Shown one piece after another: positions 1 through 6,121 of a stretch of 6,121 nucleotides of DNA. Location: positions 1-6,121 of the forward strand of contig DAOWKG010000297.1 in NCBI GenBank assembly GCA_030639985.1, in the 5' to 3' direction. The position numbers were made by a program, and so were the translations under genes. The stretch comes from Desulfuromonadaceae bacterium (GTDB taxonomy: Bacteria; Desulfobacterota; Desulfuromonadia; Desulfuromonadales; Geopsychrobacteraceae). How positions within the stretch are numbered: position 1 is the first letter of the stretch; the number at the start of each line of letters is the position of its first letter. The notes below the pieces were generated by a model. It was not told the origin of the DNA. It saw nothing but the letters and a program-made list of their open reading frames with translations, and searched no databases.

Positions 1-323
1 ATGTGCAGATAGGTGGCGGCGTTGTTCATGATCTGATCGAGAGCCAGCAGGCTGAAATTAACGGTCATAATCTCAACAATCGGGCGCATACCGCCGAGTG
101 CTGCACCGATGCCAGCTCCGGTAAATGCCGATTCTGATAGGGGGGTATCGCGAATTCGCTCTGCACCAAATTCGTCCAACAATCCTTTGCTGGCGGCAAA
201 GCAACCACCATAATGACCGACATCCTCCCCCATCAGAAATACCCGTTCATCTTTCTGTAGGGCTTCACGTAAACCTTCTCGTACCGCATCCCGATAGGTC
301 ATTTTACGCAACTGTTGTTCCAT
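1..323 (-). CDS. pdhB: Pyruvate dehydrogenase E1 component, beta subunit (N-terminal part, cut by window edge)
   Basis: With E1 alpha, this subunit forms the thiamine diphosphate (TPP)-dependent E1 enzyme that decarboxylates pyruvate and passes the acetyl group to lipoyl-E2 in the cytoplasm. The first 107 residues are visible; the family is usually about 325 long. They include GEDVGHYGG (residues 32-40) and [17 protein letters not shown] (59-75). The glutamate of the latter motif (residue 64) matches the family residue that contacts the TPP aminopyrimidine. This is followed by the conserved stretch [11 protein letters not shown]. The ATG at 323-321 overlaps the pdhA stop as TGATG, and GGAGG lies 7 bases upstream, so translation is probably coupled. 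An E2 acyltransferase gene would be expected next, outside the window. E1 beta of acetoin or branched-chain 2-oxoacid dehydrogenases is closely related, so the substrate is inferred mainly from the alpha subunit. Confidence 0.93.
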   Translation of the reverse strand, partial: MEQQLRKMTYRDAVREGLREALQKDERVFLMGEDVGHYGGCFAASKGLLDEFGAERIRDTPLSESAFTGAGIGAALGGMRPIVEIMTVNFSLLALDQIMNNAATYLH

Positions 324-1323
324 CAGTTCACCTCCGGGTCTGAATAAACAAACCGGGTGAGATCTGTGATTGCTTCCCACTCGCTTTGTTCGGCAAATTC
401 AACTGCCGTAGTAATTTCTGCCGTTATTTCTCCTTCCAGCTTTTCCAGGGCAGAATCATCGAGCCAACCACACTCCTTAAGGCGCATGGTCAGAGACAGA
501 ATCGGACAGTGTTGTTTCCATTCTTCAACTTCCTGTTTGGAACGGTAGAATTCTGGATCGAACATAGAGTGGGGACGAAACCGGTAGGTCCGACATTCGA
601 GAAAAAATGGGCCACCGGTTTCTCTGATTGTTTTGCTCGCCTCACCGGCAGCCTCGGCAACGGCAATGACATCCATCCCATCGACCGATGCCGTCGGCAC
701 AGCGTAGGCCGCTGCCTTGCTGGGGAGATCAGTAACCGATTCGGACAACTTCAACGCAGTACCCATGGCATAGAGATTGTTTTCACAGACAAACAGGACC
801 GGAAGTTGCCAGAGTGCCGCCAGGTTTATCGACTCGTGAAACTCTCCCTCGGCCATCGCCCCCTCACCAAAACAGCAGCAGGTGACCCGGTTTTTCTGTT
901 GCATCTTGTCCGCCAAAGCCAACCCGATTGCCACCGGCAAGCCACCGGCAACGATGGCATTGCCACCGTAAAGACGGCGTTCGGCATCAAATAGGTGCAT
1001 TGAGCCACCGCGACCACGACAACAACCATCAACTTTGCCATACATTTCTGCCATGATTGCTGCCATGCTCATCCCTCGAACCATGGCGTGCCCATGCTCT
1101 CGATAGGTTGCAACCACGGCATCGTTAGCAGTAAGGGCTTCAGCCACCCCAACCGCCACCGCCTCTTCTCCGATGTAAAGATGGAGAAAACCACGTATCT
1201 TCATGGCGCTGTAAAGTTCAGCCGATTTTTCCTCGAAGCGGCGGATACGCAACATTTGCCGCAGTATGTGCAGGCTTTGTTCCCGGTTGACCAAAGGTTG
1301 CCCGGAAGGGGGATTCACAGTTG

Positions 1324-1327
<4 letters not shown>
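323..1327 (-). CDS. pdhA: Pyruvate dehydrogenase E1 component, alpha subunit
   Basis: This is the TPP-binding alpha subunit of a two-subunit E1, 334 residues and full length for the family. The TPP/Mg motif is clear: GEG at 154-156, then about 25 residues to NN at 183-184. Other family marks are TYREHGHAM (74-82), GRGGSMH (105-111) and the phosphorylation-loop region [14 protein letters not shown] (249-262), whose HSM-DP pattern favours pyruvate dehydrogenase over acetoin dehydrogenase. The more usual glycine before HSM is a proline here. The ATG start has GGAGG 7 bases upstream, placed inside the end of acsA. It overlaps acsA by ATGA and pdhB by one base, so the three genes form one tightly coupled transcript. 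A cysteine run (CCC, 150-152) just before the TPP motif is a minor oddity. Acetoin dehydrogenase remains the main alternative. Confidence 0.92.
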
Positions 1328-3084
<1,757 letters not shown>

Positions 3085-3087
3085 TCC

Positions 3088-3126
3088 AAAAACCTCCATA
3101 CTCACCCAGAATATCCGGAGGCTTCT
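3088..3126 (-). promoter_or_regulatory. Possible hairpin hiding the acsA ribosome binding site
   Basis: In the acsA leader RNA, the segment from 3126 to 3117 (AGAAGCCUCC) can pair over 10 positions with 3097-3088 (GGAGGUUUUU). This allows two G-U pairs and leaves a 19-base loop. The core is a perfect CCUCC:GGAGG match that covers the whole Shine-Dalgarno sequence. Such a stem would lower translation initiation unless it is opened by a factor or ligand. Only complementarity is seen; no known riboswitch class is recognised. Confidence 0.4.
3093..3097 (-). promoter_or_regulatory. Ribosome binding site that decides the acsA start
   Basis: On the minus strand GGAGG is followed by 8 bases and then ATG at 3084. 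The two earlier in-frame ATGs, at 3150 and 3099, have no comparable site. The start is therefore 22 codons inside the longest open frame. Confidence 0.85.
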
Positions 3127-3189
3127 ATCCGGAAAAGAGCCGGGATTCAAGTTCGGGATAAAAATTATGAAAGTCTTTACCTAGGTAGA

Positions 3190-3217
3190 AGTATAGCAAC
3201 GATAACGTTGATAGCAA
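3190..3217 (-). promoter_or_regulatory. Candidate sigma-70 promoter for the acsA-pdhA-pdhB operon
   Basis: On the minus strand TTGCTA (3217-3212, 4 of 6 matches to the -35 consensus) is followed by a 16-base spacer and TATACT (3195-3190, 5 of 6 matches to the -10 consensus). Transcription would start near 3183, giving a leader of about 100 bases before the acsA ATG. The perfect dyad CAACG-ATAA-CGTTG at 3197-3210 fills the spacer, so a regulator bound there would block RNA polymerase. No sigma-54 (GG-N10-GC type) motif was seen. Confidence 0.5.
3197..3210. promoter_or_regulatory. Palindrome in promoter spacer, candidate operator
   Basis: CAACG and CGTTG flank ATAA as a perfect 5-base-arm dyad. 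It sits between the -10 and -35 boxes of the acsA promoter candidate. It is flanked by two copies of ATAGCAAC (3193-3200 and 3211-3218) exactly 18 bases apart, so similar faces repeat about every 1.7 helical turns. A repressor site is the simplest reading. The cognate regulator is not in the window. Confidence 0.35.
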
Positions 3218-3222
3218 CCGGG

Positions 3223-3237
3223 GAAAACATCGTTTTC
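3223..3237. promoter_or_regulatory. Second palindrome upstream of acsA promoter
   Basis: GAAAAC-ATC-GTTTTC is a perfect 6-base-arm dyad. Its centre (3230) is about 47 bases upstream of the predicted start near 3183, immediately beyond the -35 box, a position typical of activator sites. It could also be a weak hairpin left from the upstream gene, but no T-run follows on the minus strand (the next bases are CCCGG), which argues against a terminator. Confidence 0.3.
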
Positions 3238-3325
3238 TCTGTTCTTAAATGCTCCTATGTATATGGATTATCTCATCAGTAGTAGCTTAAACTTGGTATG
3301 ACAGTCAGATATCCTTAACCGGGCT

Positions 3326-3895
3326 TCAGTCTCCCCAAAGGAATGATTGATAAAAAGGGAGGGAAACCGCTTGAAGATTAAACAAAAAGTGTAGAACAAT
3401 GCTTGGCCAGAATTGCTCTGTTTTTATTATTAACCATGAGGATGTGAGTCCAAGGACACTTAACGGGAGAATTGATAGCCCCGAAACCCTATGGCTAAGG
3501 ACAAATATTAGGCATAAGAAGCTGGCCAAGAACTACCAGGTATTAAATCCAATATGCTTTTTTAATAAAAATAGAGGACCACGGTACATCGATTCTTCAA
3601 TCAGTGGTGCCATTATCAGATTTGCAAATATAAGATTTTCATGGCTACCGGCGATACCTAGTAAATTACGATCTGCAAGAAGGAGCCATGATTGCAGTTC
3701 GAACGATTTTTCCAAAAAAAAGGGGAAAACAATTGTATCTTTGGTCAAATATGATGGGCATAAAAAACGACATGAATCGTGTGAGAAAACTGCACAAATG
3801 AGGTAGTGCATTAACGATCCGGCCAGTACCGTTATTGAAAAGCACAAGAGGATACAAACCCAGAGGCTAAGGAGTTCTGTCTTAGGTTTTTGCAT
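3326..3895 (-). pseudogene. CPBP (CAAX/Abi-type) intramembrane metalloprotease interrupted by one in-frame TAG
   Basis: Reading from the ATG at 3895 gives 120 residues, then TAG at 3535-3533, then 68 more residues in the same frame to TGA at 3328-3326. Read through the stop, the protein is 189 positions long and has all CPBP motifs in order: EExxxR (E100, E101, R105 in LIEESMYRGPLF), FxxxH (F131, H135 in FVLSH) and HxxxN (H169, N173 in HFLFN). Hydrophobic segments lie at about 9-36, 87-99, 122-135, 141-158 and 164-182. Family members are membrane proteases linked to prenyl-protein processing, bacteriocin immunity or peptide maturation; the substrate here is unknown. The stop falls between motif one and motif two, so neither half alone has the full active site. 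The intact frame on both sides suggests a recent nonsense mutation, a sequencing error or readthrough. The ATG lacks a well-spaced ribosome site: GGGAAG abuts it. A TTG at 3529 could restart the second half. Confidence 0.75.
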
Positions 3896-4048
3896 CTTCC
3901 CAGTTTATCAGAAAAAAAGGGGGTGTAAATAGTTGCGCACCGAGACTGACTTTGTGTTCAACGGAGGTTGGATTTGCTTTTAACAGCAAAGCTTTACTAA
4001 GCTAATCTAGGCGGGGTAGAAATTGCTCCAAAATGTACGCTTTATCCG

Positions 4049-4225
4049 CTAGTTATTCTTGTCTTTCTTAACTTTAAAAAGGACATACAGATTGATAAAT
4101 GGGAGCAATAAAAATAACCCCCGCCAAGCCCAATCAATAGATCTATCTGGAGCACCAGCTTTGAAAAATACAACAGACAGTACACAAATCACAACTATAT
4201 GCATCAGTATGGCGACTATTCTCAT
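4049..4225 (-). CDS. Small two-helix membrane protein, function unknown
   Basis: The 58-residue frame starts at the ATG at 4225-4223 and ends at TAG. AGGA lies 10 bases upstream of the ATG. The product begins MRIVAILMH and shows a first hydrophobic helix at about 3-22, a short polar loop GAPDRSIDWAWR (24-36), a second helix at about 37-50 (GLFLLLPFINLYVLF region) and a basic tail KVKKDKNN. The positive tail and the single lysine and arginine next to the helices suggest both ends face the cytoplasm. The pattern of tryptophans before a leucine-rich helix ending in LPFINLY resembles many uncharacterised small membrane proteins. It reads in the same direction as the CPBP protease gene 153 bases downstream, with no clear terminator between them, so they may be co-transcribed. 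I do not recognise a named family. Confidence 0.65.
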   Translation of the reverse strand: MRIVAILMHIVVICVLSVVFFKAGAPDRSIDWAWRGLFLLLPFINLYVLFKVKKDKNN

Positions 4226-4501
4226 TATCTCAATATCCTAAATTTTGACACTGTAGCCGAGGCTATGCAGTTGGTGGCTAAAGGTTTCTGGGATCGTATC
4301 TGAAAGCCTAATCATAGATTTATTCTTTGGATTTTTCCACTATTTGATCGCCACTAGCCATTTTTGTGATTTGTCTTCACTATTTAAAAAATATAGCTAA
4401 AATAATTACCGCATGAATTTGTTGCAAAATATAAATTTATTTAATGGCGGTATACTGGAAATCATATTGTTTGTATCGGTGCAGATTGGAGGATCAATTT
4501 T
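4226..4501. promoter_or_regulatory. AT-rich divergent intergenic region
   Basis: This stretch separates the minus-strand small membrane protein from the plus-strand deoxyribosyltransferase and must hold both promoters. It contains a TATACT at 4451-4456 on the plus strand, about 45 bases before the start codon at 4502, but no good -35 at 16-18 bases from it (TTGCAA at 4422-4427 is 23 bases away). A short inverted repeat TAGCC-GA-GGCTA lies at 4254-4265. Nothing longer than 25 codons with a plausible ribosome site was found here. Confidence 0.35.
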
Positions 4502-5005
4502 ATGAAAAAAATTTATCTCGCTGGCCCAGATGTTTTTGAGCCAAATGCAATTGAAGTTGGTGAAAAACTAAAGCAGCTTGCGTATCAATATGGTTTTATC
4601 GGTCTATTTCCACTTGATAATAGTATTTCTACTCAAGGCACACCGCATGAAGTCGCCAGGGCGATCCGAACTGCCAATATCAAACTAATAGAGTCGGCAG
4701 ATATCATCATGGCAAACCTGAACCCTTTCCGTGGGATAGAGCCAGATTCAGGCACTGTTTTTGAAGTTGGTTTTGCTACGGCACTGAAAAAAGATGTTTA
4801 TTGCTATGCGCATGATTGTCGCGAAATGATTGAAAGAATTCGAGATATGCAGCACTTGTCTGCCAATTCGATGATATGTCAAGGCGGTAAAATGATTGAG
4901 AATTTTGAGTTATCGCACAATTTGATGATGATTGACCAAGTGGTTGCTGTTGATGCTAGATCATGCTTGGACTATATCGTAAAACTGGAAAGAGGAACTG
5001 CATGA
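4502..5005 (+). CDS. Nucleoside 2-deoxyribosyltransferase family protein
   Basis: Members of this family move the 2-deoxyribosyl group between nucleobases or hydrolyse N-glycosidic bonds of (deoxy)nucleotides, in nucleotide salvage or clean-up in the cytoplasm. The 167 residues are close to the usual 150-170. Seen motifs are IYLAGPDVF near the start (4-12), ADIIMANLNPFRG (66-78), EPDSGTVFEVGFA (80-92) and NLMM (140-143). Glu88 in the third motif is at the position of the family's nucleophile, Asp82 is the conserved acidic partner, and the C-terminal asparagine contributes to the active site from a neighbouring subunit in known structures. GGAGGA lies 8 bases before the ATG. The gene is followed after 58 bases by a tiny open frame and then gloB in the same direction. 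It is visibly richer in A and T than the acsA operon. Whether it is a transferase or a nucleotide hydrolase cannot be decided from sequence. Confidence 0.88.
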   Translation: MKKIYLAGPDVFEPNAIEVGEKLKQLAYQYGFIGLFPLDNSISTQGTPHEVARAIRTANIKLIESADIIMANLNPFRGIEPDSGTVFEVGFATALKKDVYCYAHDCREMIERIRDMQHLSANSMICQGGKMIENFELSHNLMMIDQVVAVDARSCLDYIVKLERGTA

Positions 5006-5063
5006 TTTTGGATTTTTTCTGAAATTTAATAGGTGGGTGTTTCATTGAGGAGGAGGATTTAAG

Positions 5064-5144
5064 GTGAAAAGTTTTTTTATATTCTGGTTATTTATTTCTG
5101 TAACAAATGTCTATGCTGGTGGCTGCAGACTGAATAAACTTTAA
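5064..5144 (+). pseudogene. Short signal-peptide-like open frame, probably the frameshifted remnant of a small secreted protein
   Basis: A GTG start is preceded by GAGGAGGAGGA (5047-5057), the strongest ribosome site in the window. The 26 residues begin MKSFFIFWLFISVTNVYAGG, a textbook export signal: one lysine, an 11-residue hydrophobic core and a V-Y-A signal peptidase I site. Only about 8 residues would remain after cleavage. The +1 frame is open from 5134 to TAA at 5203-5205 and reads plausible protein (KGTVVLWEDKFLIF and on), so a one-base shift near 5134-5142 would give a secreted protein of about 46-48 residues. That second frame ends in TAATG, overlapping the gloB start. A decayed gene, a sequencing error, a regulatory leader peptide or programmed frameshifting at CTT-TAA are all possible; decay or error is most likely. 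Confidence 0.45.
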
Positions 5145-5204
5145 GGGTACAGTCGTTTTATGGGAGGATAAATTTTTAATATTTCGGAGTAAAGTGTTCA
5201 TCTA

Positions 5205-5990
5205 ATGATTGATATTCAAATTTTGACTTGTCATCAGGACAACTATTGTTACGTTGTTCATCTGAATGGGGTTACGTTAGTTGTTGACCCTGGTGATGCC
5301 CAACCTGTTCTTGATTACCTTGAACGGCATGGTTGCACGTTGTCGTTGATTTTGAGCACCCACATGCACCAAGATCATTGTGCCGGCAATGTCGAATTAA
5401 AACGGTTGACCGGTTGTCTGGTAGTTGGTGGCGATAAGAGGATAGCGGCGATTGATGTTGTTTTGGCTGGAGAGAATACCGTAGCACAGGCGATTAAATC
5501 AAATCTGTCCGGCTTGGATGTCCCGATTGAGGTTTTTTATACTCCCGGTCATACGTCAGCCGATTGTTGTTATTATCTGTCCCCGCAGGGATCATTTCCG
5601 GGGGCACTCTTTAGCGGTGATGTGTTATTTTCTGGTTGTTGTGGGCGGATTTTTGAGGGGACAATGGCAGAGATGTTTAACTCATTGCAACAATTAAAAG
5701 CACTCCCTCCAGAGACGTTACTTTATTGTGGCCACGAATATTCGCTGGCTAACTATCGTTTTGCCGCACAGATTGAACCTGATTCAGCAATTATTGGTAA
5801 TAAATTATGTGACCTGCAACTTCAACGTGACAGGAATGAGAAGACTATTCCGGTATCGTTGCAAGAAGAATTATCCACAAATCCATTCTTACGTACTAAC
5901 GATCCCGCTTTGCGTAAAGCTCTGAAAATGGAGGGTGCGACCGAACTTGAAGTGTTCACCGAGCTAAGAAACCGTAAAAATCACTTTTAG
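5205..5990 (+). CDS. gloB: Hydroxyacylglutathione hydrolase (glyoxalase II)
   Basis: This metallo-beta-lactamase-fold enzyme hydrolyses S-lactoylglutathione to lactate and glutathione, the second step of methylglyoxal detoxification in the cytoplasm. The 261 residues are a normal bacterial length. All seven metal ligands are visible: H53, H55, D57 and H58 in THMHQDH, H116 in TPGHTSAD, D139 in FSGDVLF and H177 in YCGHEY. Glutathione-binding elements GRIFEG (147-152), the YCGHEYSLANYRFA helix (174-187) and the C-terminal R-x-RKNHF also match the family, which separates it from other lactamase-fold hydrolases. The ATG is supported by family alignment (MIDIQILTCHQDNYCYVV). GGAG is 15 bases upstream, longer than ideal, so initiation may depend on coupling with the overlapping stop of the short upstream frame (TAATG). 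No glyoxalase I gene is in view. Confidence 0.95.
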   Translation: MIDIQILTCHQDNYCYVVHLNGVTLVVDPGDAQPVLDYLERHGCTLSLILSTHMHQDHCAGNVELKRLTGCLVVGGDKRIAAIDVVLAGENTVAQAIKSNLSGLDVPIEVFYTPGHTSADCCYYLSPQGSFPGALFSGDVLFSGCCGRIFEGTMAEMFNSLQQLKALPPETLLYCGHEYSLANYRFAAQIEPDSAIIGNKLCDLQLQRDRNEKTIPVSLQEELSTNPFLRTNDPALRKALKMEGATELEVFTELRNRKNHF

Positions 5991-5997
5991 GGTGATT
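5979..5997 (+). terminator. Weak hairpin over the gloB stop codon
   Basis: AATCAC (5979-5984) pairs with GTGATT (5992-5997) around a 7-base loop that contains the stop codon. No T-run follows, so intrinsic termination is uncertain, but this is the only stem between gloB and the tRNA promoter. Confidence 0.25.
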
Positions 5998-6031
5998 CAC
6001 GTTTAATTGAAATAGTGGTAATTACTTCAGA

Positions 6032-6060
6032 TTGACTAGCCAGGCCGATATTGGTATAAA
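6032..6060 (+). promoter_or_regulatory. Sigma-70 promoter of the tRNA-Val gene
   Basis: TTGACT (6032-6037) and TATAAA (6055-6060) are separated by exactly 17 bases, each box matching the consensus at 5 of 6 positions. Transcription would begin about 7 bases later, near 6067, only about 3 bases before the mature tRNA 5' end at 6070. The tRNA therefore has its own strong promoter independent of gloB. Confidence 0.8.
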
Positions 6061-6069
6061 AAACATTCC

Positions 6070-6121
6070 GGGCGATTAGCTCAGCGGGAGAGCATTCGCC
6101 TCACACGCGAAGGGTCACTGG
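6070..6121 (+). tRNA. tRNA-Val (anticodon CAC), 3' part cut by window edge
   Basis: The visible 52 bases fold as the 5' two thirds of a tRNA. The acceptor strand GGGCGAT (6070-6076) is followed by T8 A9 and the D arm GCTC/GAGC (6079-6082 and 6090-6093) with an AGCGGGA loop. The anticodon stem is TTCGC/GCGAA (6095-6099 and 6107-6111), with the loop CTCACAC giving anticodon CAC at 6102-6104, which reads the valine codon GTG. A 5-base variable loop GGGTC and the start of the T stem (ACTGG) follow. The 3' strand of the acceptor and T arms lies outside the window. The D loop is short but standard. Confidence 0.95.

Noticed and set aside
386..994. A 202-codon plus-strand open frame opposite pdhA
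   Set aside because: Antisense to a well-supported gene, with a composition typical of a shadow frame (rich in R, H, C, F) and no domain signature.
3113..3134. Direct repeat TATCCGGA in the acsA leader
   Set aside because: Two 8-base copies at about a 17-base spacing; short enough for chance, and part of it is already explained by the ribosome-site pairing segment.
3399..3806. A 135-codon plus-strand open frame opposite the CPBP protease
   Set aside because: The minus strand shows the full CPBP motif set in a hydrophobic context, while the plus-strand product is basic, featureless and lacks a ribosome site.
3970..3991. Inverted repeat TTTGCT-TTTAAC-AGCAAA between the small membrane protein and the protease gene
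   Set aside because: The arms are AT-rich and short and no T-run follows on either strand, so a terminator call is not justified.
4059..4241. A 60-codon plus-strand frame starting at TTG
   Set aside because: It is antisense to the 58-residue membrane protein, which has the better start, ribosome site and protein character.
4115..4303. An open plus-strand frame ending in a plausible-looking tail (NFDTVAEAMQLVAKGFWDRI)
   Set aside because: Most of it is antisense to the small membrane protein, its only ATGs lack ribosome sites, and no family is recognised; it could be a gene relic but the support is too weak.
4238..4315. A 25-codon minus-strand frame just ahead of the small membrane protein
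   Set aside because: No clear ribosome site and no recognisable features; too short to support on sequence alone.
4422..4456. TTGCAA and TATACT as a promoter for the deoxyribosyltransferase
   Set aside because: The 23-base spacing is too long for a normal sigma-70 promoter; the TATACT alone is only a weak hint.

Overview
The window looks like chromosomal DNA from a Gram-negative proteobacterium. The evidence is a glutathione-dependent glyoxalase II, strong GGAGG ribosome binding sites, sigma-70-like promoters and a tRNA-Val(CAC). The gene mix and the tRNA recall Desulfuromonadales-type bacteria, but that placement is an impression from memory and was not tested by a search.

Left part (1-3220, minus strand): an operon transcribed toward the left edge. 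From its promoter near 3190-3217 it reads acetate-CoA ligase (acsA), then pyruvate dehydrogenase E1 alpha (pdhA), then E1 beta (pdhB, cut by the window edge). The genes are joined by ATGA and TGATG overlaps, each with a GGAGG site. Both activities make acetyl-CoA, one from acetate and one from pyruvate, and an E2 gene is expected beyond base 1. The leader carries two dyads around the promoter and a hairpin that could hide the acsA ribosome binding site.

Middle part (3221-4501): AT-richer and gene-poor, with two minus-strand membrane protein genes. One is a 58-residue, two-helix protein (4049-4225). The other is a CPBP (CAAX-type) membrane protease whose frame is interrupted by a single in-frame TAG (3326-3895) although all its catalytic motifs remain. 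The 276 bases from 4226 to 4501 form a divergent, AT-rich intergenic region.

Right part (4502-6121, plus strand): a nucleoside 2-deoxyribosyltransferase, a tiny signal-peptide-like reading frame that appears frameshifted, and glyoxalase II (gloB). The window ends inside a tRNA-Val gene with its own well-formed promoter.

Most of the window is ordinary metabolism. The best leads are the amber-interrupted protease, the small open reading frames that a standard length cutoff would miss, and the layered control signals ahead of acsA. No clear new multi-gene system is visible.
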